Positions 30,045 through 37,957 of a stretch of DNA of 42,697 bases are shown here, in pieces. Source of the DNA: Macromonas nakdongensis (GTDB taxonomy: Bacteria > Pseudomonadota > Gammaproteobacteria > Burkholderiales > Burkholderiaceae_C). The stretch spans positions 1-42,697 of the forward strand of contig NZ_NWMV01000029.1 of NCBI RefSeq assembly GCF_002837145.1, written 5' to 3'. A program made the position numbers and the translations under genes. The notes beneath the pieces are model-generated. The model was not told where the DNA came from. It searched no databases and was given only the letters and a program-made list of their open reading frames with translations. Position 1 is the first letter of the stretch. The number at the start of each line of letters is the position of its first letter.

Positions 30045-30758
30045 TCAGTGGCGGCGGGGCGCCAGGTAGGCCAGGTAGCGTTTTTCCAGCAGCTTGAAGG
30101 TGCCCACCAGCGTGAAGGTGATGCACAGGTAGATCGCTGCGGCGAACAGGTAGGCCTCGAAGGGCAGGTAGAAGTCGGAGTAGATCCGGCTGGCCGCGGC
30201 GGTCAGGTCCAGCATGGCCGGCACGGTGCTGGCCAGGCTGGTGCTGTGCAGCATCATCACCACCTCGTTGCTGTAGGCCGGCAGGGTGCGGCGCAGCGCG
30301 CTGGGCAGGATGATGCGGCGCAGGCGCTGCCAGCGGCCCATGCCCATGGCCTGGGCGGCCTCGATCTCGCCAGGGCTGGTCTCGCGAATGGCGCCTGCCA
30401 GCATCTCGGCGGTGTAGCCGGCGTTGTTCATGGCAAAGGCCAGCAGGGCGCAGAAGAAAGCGTCCTTGAACAGGGTCCAAGGCCAGAGATCGTCCCAGCG
30501 TGCCTGGATCCATTCCAACTGCGCCAGACCATAGTAGATCAGGTAGACCTGGATCAGCAAAGGGGTGCCGCGGATGCAGTAGGTGTAGGCACCGGCGAGC
30601 CAGCGCAGCACCGCGACCTGGCTGGTGAGTGCCAGGGCCAGGCCCAGGGCCAGCACCGCCCCCACCAGCAGAGAACTGACCAGCAGCCACAGGGTGGTCA
30701 GCAGGCCTTCGCCGTACAGGGCCAGCGTGGCCGGGTCGGTCAACACCTCCCAGTTCAC
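30045..30758 (-). CDS. Basic amino acid ABC transporter permease (HisM-type)
   Basis: A 237-residue inner-membrane permease with the EAA-loop signature [24 protein letters not shown] and five or so membrane helices. The start at 30758 is GTG within GTGA, overlapping the stop of the other permease, which argues against the ATG at 30815. It pairs with the HisQ-type permease to form the membrane channel. Confidence 0.9.
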   Translation of the reverse strand: MNWEVLTDPATLALYGEGLLTTLWLLVSSLLVGAVLALGLALALTSQVAVLRWLAGAYTYCIRGTPLLIQVYLIYYGLAQLEWIQARWDDLWPWTLFKDAFFCALLAFAMNNAGYTAEMLAGAIRETSPGEIEAAQAMGMGRWQRLRRIILPSALRRTLPAYSNEVVMMLHSTSLASTVPAMLDLTAAASRIYSDFYLPFEAYLFAAAIYLCITFTLVGTFKLLEKRYLAYLAPRRH

Positions 30759-31441
30759 AGCTGCACCTTTTTCGTGCCCAGGCTGTAGCGGGCATTCACC
30801 TTGCGCAACACCCACAGCGACACGCTGGTGTAGGCCAGGAACAGGGCTGCGGCGAACAGCAGATACACAAACGGCTCGCGCGTGGCGGCACTGGCCTGCT
30901 TGGCGCGGTAAGTCATTTCGTGCAAGCCGATGAGGCTGACCAGCGCGGTCGTCTTGATCAGCACCAGCCAGTTGTTGGTGAAGCCGGGCAGGGCGTAGCG
31001 CACCATTTGCGGCAGGACGATGCGCCAGAAGGTGCGCACCGGACCCATGCCAAAGGCGCGGGCGGCCTCGGTCTGGCCCTTGGGAATGGACAGGATGGCC
31101 CCGCGGAAGGTTTCGGCCATGTATGCCCCATAGATGAAGCCGATGGTCAGCACCCCCGCGGTGAAGGGGTCGATGTCCACGTTCGGGTCCAGCCCCAGGG
31201 TTTCGAGCAGGTGGATCAGGCCGATGGTCCCGCCGTAAAACACGAGCAGCATCAGCACCAGTTCGGGCACGCCCCGGATCAGGGTGGTGTAGACCGTGGC
31301 GCCGCCGACCAGCAACGGTCGGCCCGACAACTTGGCGGCCGCGCCCAGCAGGCCGAGCGCGACCGACACCACGAGCGACGCGAGCGACACCCCGACGGTG
31401 AGCGCCGCGCCCTCAAGGATGGAGAGGTAGTAGCCGCTCAA
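30755..31441 (-). CDS. Basic amino acid ABC transporter permease (HisQ-type)
   Basis: A 228-residue permease with the EAA loop EAARAFGMGPVRTFWRIVLPQMVR and the membrane topology of the HisQM family. It begins with MSGYYLSILEG directly after the binding-protein gene (abutting) and overlaps the next permease by 4 nt, so the operon order is binding protein, Q, M, P. Confidence 0.9.
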   Translation of the reverse strand: MSGYYLSILEGAALTVGVSLASLVVSVALGLLGAAAKLSGRPLLVGGATVYTTLIRGVPELVLMLLVFYGGTIGLIHLLETLGLDPNVDIDPFTAGVLTIGFIYGAYMAETFRGAILSIPKGQTEAARAFGMGPVRTFWRIVLPQMVRYALPGFTNNWLVLIKTTALVSLIGLHEMTYRAKQASAATREPFVYLLFAAALFLAYTSVSLWVLRKVNARYSLGTKKVQL

Positions 31442-32206
31442 TCAGTTACCGTAAACGTCAAAGTCGAAGTACTTCTTCGCGATCTTGTCGTAGGTGCCAT
31501 TGGTGCGGATGGCCTTGATGGCGCCGTTCAGCTGCGTCTTCAACTCGCCCTGGCCCTTGCGCAGCGCGATGCCGATGCCGTCGCCGAAGTATTTCTTGTC
31601 GCGCAGGTCCGGGCCGACGAAAGCGTAGCCCTTGCCTTCGTCCTTTCGCAGGAAGCCGCCGTTGACCTCGACCTTGTCGGCCACGGTGCCGTCCAGGCGG
31701 CCGGCGCGGATGTCCAGGTAGACCTGGTCCTGGGCCTCGTAGGGCACCACGGTCACGCCGGCAGGCTTGAGTTCGCCCATGGCGTATTTTTCCTGGGTGC
31801 TGCCTTTGAGCACGCCGATTTTCTTGCCCTTGAGCGAGGCCGGGCTGGTGTAGGCCGTGCCGGCCTTGACGACGACGCTGCTGGGGGTGCTGTAGTACTT
31901 GTCGGTGAAATCAACCACGCGCTTGCGCTCGTCGGTCATCGACATGGAGCTGATGATCACGTCGTACTTGCGGGCCTGCAGGCCAGGGATCATGCTGTCC
32001 CACACCTGTTCCACGTAGACGCATTTGCGCTTGATCTGGGCGCACAGGGCTTCGGCGATGTCCACGTCAAAACCGGTGGGTTTGCCATCGGCGGTTTTGA
32101 AGGTGAAGGGTTCGTAAGTGGGGTCGATGGCCACTTTGAGTTCGGCCTGCGCCCAGCTCAGGCTGGAGACGGCGGCCAGGGCGATCACGGAAACGAGCTT
32201 CTTCAT
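31442..32206 (-). CDS. Periplasmic Lys/Arg/Orn/His-type binding protein
   Basis: A 254-residue family 3 solute-binding protein. It has a Sec signal peptide (MKKLVSVIALAAVSSLSWAQA), cut before ELKVAIDP. Typical features are YEPFTFKTADGKPTGFDVDIAEALC, MSMTDERKRVVDFTDKYY, and the DGTVADK segment, matching HisJ/ArgT. The two cysteines in LCAQIKRKCVYV form the disulfide found in this branch. The start at 32206 was chosen because residues before it are low-complexity. Exact ligand cannot be told; arginine fits the neighbours. Confidence 0.9.
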   Translation of the reverse strand: MKKLVSVIALAAVSSLSWAQAELKVAIDPTYEPFTFKTADGKPTGFDVDIAEALCAQIKRKCVYVEQVWDSMIPGLQARKYDVIISSMSMTDERKRVVDFTDKYYSTPSSVVVKAGTAYTSPASLKGKKIGVLKGSTQEKYAMGELKPAGVTVVPYEAQDQVYLDIRAGRLDGTVADKVEVNGGFLRKDEGKGYAFVGPDLRDKKYFGDGIGIALRKGQGELKTQLNGAIKAIRTNGTYDKIAKKYFDFDVYGN

Positions 32207-32647
32207 GGGAAAGGCTTTCAGTGAGTTGAGGGAGAAGGTGAGCGGATTGTAGGCGCAGGCCGCGGGGCGATCGCGGTCTTTTTCGGGTGGGCCTCTCATG
32301 GTTTGTCCGAGTGGATCTCTGCTTCCTGTACCGAATTGCACGGACCGTGCCAGGGGGGAGCTGGGCGGGGGCGGCACGCACCATGGTGTCGAGGTGCGCC
32401 GTCCAGCCCATGGCCTTGGCGCATTCGGCGGCCATCACGCCGACCCGTTTGCCGTGGGCCGCGTCGTCAACGCAAACCAGGCCCAGGGTATCGGACAGAT
32501 GCGTACGCGAATTGTCGAAGGTCCGCGGTGAGGGCCATGGCGTCATGGTGGCGCAGCGGGTGCCGACCATCTTGGCCGGCACGGGATTCGAGTGCAAGCC
32601 CCAGAGGACGCGCAAGCGCGCGCCACCTGATGGGTCACAATCCCCGC
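32207..32647. other. Intergenic segment with an unexplained coding-like frame
   Basis: This 441-nt stretch must hold the promoter of the ABC operon. A minus-strand frame (32615 leftwards) reads plausibly for part of its length (THLSDTLGLVCVDDAAHGKR) but has no recognised family and runs into the ABC operon leader and binding-protein gene. It may be a decayed gene fragment. Nothing else is supported. Confidence 0.35.
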
Positions 32648-32971
32648 ATGCGTGTGACTACCCCTTACCTTGGCGAAACCGAGGCCCCGTCGCGAGCCGA
32701 GGTGGACGCCTTGCCTGGCTTGACGCTGCTGGAGTTCGGGACCAGCTGGTGTGGACATTGCCGTGCCGCGCAACCCGCACTGGGCGAGGCGCTGGAGAAA
32801 GATGTCCGCTGGCGTCACATTCGGCTGGAAGACGGACCCGGAAGGGCGCTGGGCCGCAGCTTCCGCATCAAGCTCTGGCCGACCCTGGTGCTGCTGCGCG
32901 ATGGACACGAAGTTGCGAGGCTGGTCCGGCCCATGCAGGCCCAGGACATTCTGGCCGCCTTGAACGCATGA
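32648..32971 (+). CDS. Thioredoxin-fold protein
   Basis: A 107-residue thioredoxin-like protein with active site WCGHC, then a KLWPTLVLL strand holding the cis-proline. The redox motif differs from classical CGPC. There is no signal peptide, so it should work in the cytoplasm. The ATG at 32648 is the start that gives a normal-length thioredoxin; longer starts upstream are low-quality. It ends convergent with the LysR-type gene. The partner is unknown. Confidence 0.8.
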   Translation: MRVTTPYLGETEAPSRAEVDALPGLTLLEFGTSWCGHCRAAQPALGEALEKDVRWRHIRLEDGPGRALGRSFRIKLWPTLVLLRDGHEVARLVRPMQAQDILAALNA

Positions 32972-33871
32972 TCAGGCGGCTTGTACCAGCCCGACCTTGG
33001 CGGTAGCCACCACGGCACGGGTCAGTTCGTCCAACAATGTGAAGGCCATTCTGGTCTGCTGCCAGTACAGGGGAACGTCCAAGGCGGTACCGGGTTTGAG
33101 TTCCACCAGTTGGCCACTGGCCAGGTGTTCGCGGACCAATGCCTCAGGGTGCATGGCCCACCCCATGCCGCCCACGGCGGCCAGCACAAAGGCTTGGGCC
33201 GACGGAACCGTGTGCCGAGGCATCTCGATCCGGTGGCCACACTGTCGTTCCACCCACCGCTGTTGCAACCCGTCTTTGGTGTTGAACATCAAACTGGGCG
33301 CCTCTGCAAGGCTGGCGGCGTCAACACCGTGCTTGAAATGTCGCGCAATGAACGCCGGGCTCGCTGCGGCCACGTAGCGCATGGCGCCCAATGACAGGCT
33401 GTTGCACCCCGCCGCGGGCTGCTCGCTGGCGGTGACGGCCCCCAACACCTGTCCGCTGCGCAACCATTGTGCGGTGTGTCCTTCGTCATCGACCGCGATC
33501 TGCAGCAGCGCCGGAGTCTGTCCTGAAAACTCGACCATTGCAGGCACCCACCAGGTCGCCAGGCTGTCCGCGTTCACCGCCACGGGCACATGGGCCCTGG
33601 CAGGCCCCTCCTGCGCCACGGCGGGCATGGCTTGCTGAAGTTCGTGCTCCAGCAGGCGCACACGGTCACCGTGTTGGCACAACAGACGTCCCGCTTCCGT
33701 GGCTTGACACGGTTGACCACGGGTCACCAAAGCACATCCCACGCGCTCTTCCAGCAAGCGGATGCGTTGAGACACCGCCGACGGCGTGACATGCAAGGCC
33801 CTGGCGGCGCGCTCGAAACTGCCTTCGCGCACCACAGCGACCAACGCGAACAAAGATGGGTAGTCCAACAC
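32972..33871 (-). CDS. argP: LysR-type regulator ArgP/LysG
   Basis: A 299-residue LysR-type regulator of the ArgP/IciA/LysG group: YPSLFALVAVVREGSFERAARALHVTPSAVSQRI in the helix-turn-helix is characteristic. The start is GTG at 33871. It is divergent from the ArgO/LysE exporter, the standard arrangement in which ArgP senses intracellular arginine or lysine and switches on the exporter. The effector-binding domain starts near residue 90 (VPVAVNADSLATWWVPA). Confidence 0.92.
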   Translation of the reverse strand: MLDYPSLFALVAVVREGSFERAARALHVTPSAVSQRIRLLEERVGCALVTRGQPCQATEAGRLLCQHGDRVRLLEHELQQAMPAVAQEGPARAHVPVAVNADSLATWWVPAMVEFSGQTPALLQIAVDDEGHTAQWLRSGQVLGAVTASEQPAAGCNSLSLGAMRYVAAASPAFIARHFKHGVDAASLAEAPSLMFNTKDGLQQRWVERQCGHRIEMPRHTVPSAQAFVLAAVGGMGWAMHPEALVREHLASGQLVELKPGTALDVPLYWQQTRMAFTLLDELTRAVVATAKVGLVQAA

Positions 33872-33944
33872 GATTTAGAGGTTCTAACCTGGGTGAAGTA
33901 AATGTAGTTTGTCTAATTCACTTCGGACTGGCAAGCTCGGGGGT
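33872..33944. promoter_or_regulatory. argP-argO divergent control region
   Basis: The 73-nt gap contains an imperfect inverted repeat gaagtaaat (33895-33903) and attcacttc (33916-33924; one mismatch), plus a ggttctaacc palindrome at 33880-33889. LysR-family regulators bind such dyads between divergent genes, so these are candidate ArgP sites. Confidence 0.5.
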
Positions 33945-34595
33945 ATGAATACCATCGGACCGCCCCCCACTTTGATTTGGCCCGTCTTCGCCCAAGGACT
34001 GGCCCTGGGCCTGGGTCTGATCGTGGCCATCGGCGCGCAAAACGCTTTCGTTCTGCGGCAAGGGCTTCGACGCGAACACATTGGCAGTGTGGTGCTCTTC
34101 TGCGCGGCCGCCGATGCGGTGTTGATCATGGCAGGTGTGTTTGGCATGGCGCAGGCGTTGGGGGAGCGGCCCCAACTGGCGCGTGCCATGGCGCTGGCCG
34201 GTGCTGCATTCCTGGCTTGGTACGGGTGGAAGGCGTTGTGGCGCGTGCGCCAGGGTGAGACCTTGCAGGTGGCTCGTGGCGCCGAGGGCTTGAGCTTGGG
34301 CTCGGCCGTCGCGCAAGCCGCGGCCTTCACGCTGCTCAATCCACATGTTTACCTGGACACCGTGCTTCTGGTGGGCAGCATGGGCGCCCAACAACCGGCA
34401 CCTTTACAGGGTTGGTTCGTGGCGGGTGCCAGCACGGCCAGTGCGCTGTGGTTCAGCTTGCTGGGGTTTGGTGCGCGCTGGCTGGCCCCCTGGTTTGCGC
34501 ACCCGCGGGCGTGGCAGGTGTTGGATGGGCTCATCGGCATGACGATGTGGCTGCTCTCGGCACTGATGGTCCGCCATGCCTGGGCCGGCTTCTAG
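33945..34595 (+). CDS. argO: LysE/ArgO-family basic amino acid exporter
   Basis: A 216-residue, roughly six-helix membrane protein of the LysE superfamily with GLGLIVAIGAQNAFVLRQG, the ArgO/LysE signature, and AFTLLNPHVYLDTV. It exports arginine (and lysine analogues). The ATG at 33945 is used rather than a TTG at 33909. It is controlled by the divergent ArgP, an arrangement well known in proteobacteria and corynebacteria. Confidence 0.92.
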   Translation: MNTIGPPPTLIWPVFAQGLALGLGLIVAIGAQNAFVLRQGLRREHIGSVVLFCAAADAVLIMAGVFGMAQALGERPQLARAMALAGAAFLAWYGWKALWRVRQGETLQVARGAEGLSLGSAVAQAAAFTLLNPHVYLDTVLLVGSMGAQQPAPLQGWFVAGASTASALWFSLLGFGARWLAPWFAHPRAWQVLDGLIGMTMWLLSALMVRHAWAGF

Positions 34596-34604
34596 GGGCG
34601 TCAC

Positions 34605-35267
34605 ATGTACATACCAAAATACCATGCGATGCCCGACAGGGCGGCGCTGCACATGCACATCGAGCAGCACCCCTTGGGCTCGTGGGTTTGTACCGCAGAC
34701 GACCGTTTGGTCGCCAACCACATTCCGTTTGTGCTGGACCGGGAACAGGGCGCCCATGGCCGTTTGCTGGGGCACGTCTCCCGTGCCAACCCCGTCTGGC
34801 GTGCCTTGGCCCAGGGCGTTCCCTCGGTGGTCATGTTCATGGGGCCGAACGCCTACATCACCCCCGCGTGGTACCCCGGCAAACAGACCCACGGTCAGGT
34901 GGTGCCCACGTGGAATTACGTGACGGTTCATGCCCATGGAATGGCTCGCGCCATCGAAGAGCCGGCCTGGATTCTGAACATGCTCGAACGCCTGACCCAA
35001 GCGCAGGAGAGCGCTCGCAGCAATCCTTGGCAAGTGTCTGACGCCCCGGCTCACTACATCGAAAAAATGTTGCGCGCCATCGTGGGAATCGAACTCACCA
35101 TCGACCATCTGGAGGGGCGAAACAAGATCAGTCAGGACGAAGACCGCGACGATCGGCTCGGAACGGTGGAGGGGTTGATGCAGACCTTCGACGCACCGGC
35201 CCAGGTGCTGGCGGGCATGGTGCTTCGGGAGTTGAAAATTGAAGAACATGACCGTGAGGGCCACTGA
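34605..35267 (+). CDS. PaiB-like FMN-binding protein
   Basis: A 220-residue protein of the FMN-binding negative transcriptional regulator (PaiB) family, starting MYIPKYHAM and containing HIPFVLD, LLGHVSRANP, FMGPNAYITPAWY, WNYVTVHAHG and NKISQDEDR. The fold is the split-barrel FMN-binding fold. PaiB in Bacillus was implicated in protease/sporulation regulation. Here it follows argO by 9 nt and may be cotranscribed, but the role is unknown. Confidence 0.85.
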   Translation: MYIPKYHAMPDRAALHMHIEQHPLGSWVCTADDRLVANHIPFVLDREQGAHGRLLGHVSRANPVWRALAQGVPSVVMFMGPNAYITPAWYPGKQTHGQVVPTWNYVTVHAHGMARAIEEPAWILNMLERLTQAQESARSNPWQVSDAPAHYIEKMLRAIVGIELTIDHLEGRNKISQDEDRDDRLGTVEGLMQTFDAPAQVLAGMVLRELKIEEHDREGH

Positions 35268-35294
35268 CCACCGACACGCGCTACAGTTTGAGGC

Positions 35295-35894
35295 ATGCCA
35301 ACCCCCCACACCTGTCCCGATCACTTCACCCCCGTGCCCCTGGAGAAGTGCTACCGCCTGATGAACCATGGCCCCACGGTGTTGGTGTCAGCCCGCCGGG
35401 CGGGCGTGGACGGTGTGATGGCGGCCGCCTGGGCCTGTGTGCTCGACTTCGGCGAAGCGCCCAAAGTGACCGTGGTGCTGGACAAGGCCACCCGCACCCG
35501 CGAGCTGATCGAAGCCAGCGGCCTTTTCGCCCTTCAACTGCCCTGTGTCGGCCAAGCTGGCCTGACGGTGGCCGTGGGCACCCACAGCGCCAAGGACCTA
35601 CCCGACAAGCTGGAGCGTTTCAACGTGCCGATGTTCACCGCCCCAGGCCATGACCTGCCGTTGGTGCAAGGCTGCGTCGGCTGGCTCGTCTGCCGCCTGT
35701 TGCCCGAGCCGCACAACCAGCACACCTACGATCTGTTCATTGGCCAGGTCGAGGCGGCCTGGGCGGACGAGCGGGTCTTCAGCCACGGTCGTTGGCACTT
35801 CGACACGGCCCCCGACGATCTGCGCACCCTCCACCATGTGGCCGGTGGCCAATTCATCGTGGCGGGCGCGACGGTACAGGGAAGTCTGGGCTGA
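35295..35894 (+). CDS. Flavin reductase family protein
   Basis: A 199-residue flavin-reductase-like (FMN-binding split barrel) protein: the segment PTVLVSARRAGVDGVMAAAW is followed by VTVVLDKATRTRELIEASGLFALQLP, typical of the family. A TACAGT hexamer lies at 35283-35288, a possible -10 for its own promoter, but it also could be part of the argO transcript. The substrate is not evident. Confidence 0.8.
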   Translation: MPTPHTCPDHFTPVPLEKCYRLMNHGPTVLVSARRAGVDGVMAAAWACVLDFGEAPKVTVVLDKATRTRELIEASGLFALQLPCVGQAGLTVAVGTHSAKDLPDKLERFNVPMFTAPGHDLPLVQGCVGWLVCRLLPEPHNQHTYDLFIGQVEAAWADERVFSHGRWHFDTAPDDLRTLHHVAGGQFIVAGATVQGSLG

Positions 35895-35918
35895 ACGGAT
35901 AAACACAGGAGTTTCTGC

Positions 35919-36167
35919 ATGCACTCCTCACCGATCCGGCTGCGCAGCGCCGTCTGCGCCGGGCTGCTTTCCATCGTCTTGTCGGGGTGCGGCGTCGAAG
36001 CCGTGGGCAGCGCTGCGACCGCCGCAGCGGTCAAAAAGCAGGAAGTCGAGCAGGGCCAGGCACAAAGCGAGGCGATCCAGCAGCAACTGCAACAGGCTCA
36101 GCAACTGCAACAGGCTCAGCAACAAGGCCAGCAGCGTCAGCAGGCGCTCGACGACGCGAGCAAGTGA
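35919..36167 (+). CDS. Small Gln-rich lipoprotein
   Basis: An 82-residue protein with a type II signal peptide: lipobox LSGC with the lipidated Cys at about residue 24. The mature part is a short coiled, Gln-rich tail (QQLQQAQQLQQAQQQGQQRQQ), encoded by a tandem 18-bp repeat. No family is recognised. It follows the flavin reductase by 24 nt and has an SD (caggag) at a good distance. Confidence 0.65.
   Translation: MHSSPIRLRSAVCAGLLSIVLSGCGVEAVGSAATAAAVKKQEVEQGQAQSEAIQQQLQQAQQLQQAQQQGQQRQQALDDASK
36081..36123 (+). repeat. 18-bp tandem repeat within lipoprotein gene
   Basis: The unit cagcaactgcaacaggct occurs twice exactly (36081-36098, 36099-36116) and a partial third copy follows. It encodes repeated Gln-Gln-Leu-Gln-Gln-Ala. 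Confidence 0.8.
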
Positions 36168-36273
36168 AGAGCCCGCTGTCGGTTTGTCGCCAACCCCGAC
36201 GACCCATCAACAAAGCCATAGCGGTGCACCCATCCGGTGTACCTGTCGGGATGGCTGTGCGTCTGGCCATAAC

Positions 36274-36305
36274 AAAAAACCCCTGATTCCGTGAAGAATC
36301 AAGGG
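36274..36305 (-). terminator. Intrinsic terminator downstream of tRNA-Ser
   Basis: On the minus strand, cccttgattc and gaatcagggg pair (one G-T) around a 6-nt loop and are followed by six T residues, about 14 nt after the tRNA 3' end. Confidence 0.85.
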
Positions 36306-36318
36306 CTTGCTGTTTTAC

Positions 36319-36408
<90 letters not shown>

Positions 36409-36461
36409 GCGTAGCCTTGAATTCTATACTGAAATTGCTCCATTTTTGGTGGCGCCTGATT

Positions 36462-37379
36462 TCAGGCGCCGGCTTTGGCCGTTTTGACCATTTGCATGGC
36501 CGATCCGATGAGGCTGCTGACCTCGGTCATGTTGCCCGGCACGATCAGCGTGGTGGTCGCGTCGGCGGCCACGCGGGCATAGGCTTCCACCGCCTTCTCT
36601 GCCACTTTGAGTTGCACCGCCTGCTCGCCGCCTTCGGTGCGGATGGCGCGGGCGATGCGTTCGATGGCCTGGGCCGAGGCTTCAGCCACCGACAGGATGG
36701 CGGCGGCCTCGCCCTCGGCCTGGTTGATGGCGGCCTGCTTGTCGCCTTCGGACCGGGCGATGGAGGCTTCGCGTTCGCCGGTGGCGATGTTGATCTGTTC
36801 CTGCTTGCGGCCTTCGGAGGCGGCGATCAGGGCGCGCTTTTCGCGTTCGGCGGTGATCTGCGCCTGCATCGAACGCAGGATTTCGGCCGGTGGCGTCAGG
36901 TCCTTGATCTCGTAGCGCAGCACCTTCACGCCCCAGTTCAGCGCGGCCTCGTCGATGGCGTTGACCACCTGCGCGTTGATCATGTCACGCTCCTCGAAGG
37001 TCTTGTCCAGTTCCAGGCGGCCGATCACGCTGCGCAGCGTGGTCTGGGCCAGCTGCGTCACCGCCATGATGTAGTTGGACGAGCCGTAGCTGGCGCGCAT
37101 CGGGTCGGTCACCTGGAAGTACAGGATGCCGTCCACCTGCAACTGGGTGTTGTCCTTGGTGATGCAGACCTGGCTGGGCACGTCCAGCGGAATTTCCTTC
37201 AGGCTGTGTTTGTAGGCCACCTTGTCGATGAAGGGCACCAGGAAGTTGAGGCCGGGCGTGAGCGTGCCGGCGTATTTGCCCAGGCGCTCCTTGACCCAGG
37301 CATTTTGCTGGGGCACCACCTTGATCGATTTGACGATGAAGATGCCGGCGATCACGAGCAACAGAAAAGCGAGTTCCAT
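36462..37379 (-). CDS. SPFH/stomatin-like membrane protease-associated protein (QmcA-type)
   Basis: A 305-residue SPFH (stomatin) protein. A single N-terminal membrane segment (MELAFLLLVIAGIFIV) is followed by VVPQQNAWVKERLGKY, then the SPFH domain and a long alanine/glutamate-rich coiled coil (QEQINIATGEREASIARSEG). The ATG at 37379 was chosen since earlier in-frame residues are not conserved. It is adjacent to an NfeD-like gene with which it forms the usual stomatin-NfeD pair. Confidence 0.9.
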   Translation of the reverse strand: MELAFLLLVIAGIFIVKSIKVVPQQNAWVKERLGKYAGTLTPGLNFLVPFIDKVAYKHSLKEIPLDVPSQVCITKDNTQLQVDGILYFQVTDPMRASYGSSNYIMAVTQLAQTTLRSVIGRLELDKTFEERDMINAQVVNAIDEAALNWGVKVLRYEIKDLTPPAEILRSMQAQITAEREKRALIAASEGRKQEQINIATGEREASIARSEGDKQAAINQAEGEAAAILSVAEASAQAIERIARAIRTEGGEQAVQLKVAEKAVEAYARVAADATTTLIVPGNMTEVSSLIGSAMQMVKTAKAGA

Positions 37380-37404
37380 AGAGGGCTTTCGAGGAAGGGA
37401 AAAT

Positions 37405-37833
37405 TCAGGCGGGCGACACGAGCAGGCGGTTGCCCTGGACCGCGACGACGCGGTAGGCACCTGGGGTGGGGTCTGGCTGTGGGCTGTGCAGGGCCACCGT
37501 CCATTCGGCCCCCCGGTACTTGACGCGGGCGCTGCCATCGGGTTGCCAGTCGCTCACGTGCACGGTTTCGCCGATGTCCAGGTTCACGTCGCGGTTTTCG
37601 CTGGCCCGGGGTGCGCGCGGGTGCTGCCTGCGCCAGCGTTGCCAGAGCACCACCGCGCCGCCGCCGACCAGCGCGGCCGCCACCAGTTGCAAGCGCAGAT
37701 CGGCGCCAGCGTGGGCGGCCAGGGCCCCGGCGCTCAGGCCCAGGGCCAGCATCAACAGAAAGAAAGTGCCGGTCACCAACTCCAGGGCCACCGCGGCCCC
37801 GGCCAGCAACCACCAAATGGTCGATTCGTCCAT
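37405..37833 (-). CDS. NfeD-like membrane protein
   Basis: A 142-residue protein with two or three hydrophobic helices near the N-terminus (WWLLAGAAVALELVTGTFF), then the OB-fold-like soluble domain with NLDIGETVHVSDWQPDGSARVKYRGAEW. It is upstream of the stomatin gene in one operon. Likely role: membrane quality-control partner of the SPFH protein. Confidence 0.85.
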   Translation of the reverse strand: MDESTIWWLLAGAAVALELVTGTFFLLMLALGLSAGALAAHAGADLRLQLVAAALVGGGAVVLWQRWRRQHPRAPRASENRDVNLDIGETVHVSDWQPDGSARVKYRGAEWTVALHSPQPDPTPGAYRVVAVQGNRLLVSPA

Positions 37834-37921
37834 ACCCCAGCTTTCCCGCGGTTTCTGGGCCCGGAAACCGGCCGCCCGCCACGCTTGTGGCCCATTGTGG
37901 GGCAAAAACCCCCACAAACGG

Positions 37922-37957
37922 ATGACATGACACATTAAGTCCGTACACTCGGGCGTC
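37922..37957 (+). promoter_or_regulatory. Possible promoter of the decarboxylase gene
   Basis: atgaca (37922-37927) and tacact (37944-37949) are 16 nt apart, weak matches to -35/-10. They put the start of transcription close to the ATG, so the leader would be very short. Low support. Confidence 0.3.

Noticed and set aside
32067-32615. 182-codon minus-strand frame as a gene
   Set aside because: Its second half overlaps the binding-protein gene and its leader; only part reads plausibly and no family is recognised. Kept only as an unexplained segment.
36081-36123. Tandem repeat considered as a CRISPR-like array
   Set aside because: Units are contiguous with no spacers, in frame inside a coding gene, and there are no cas genes.
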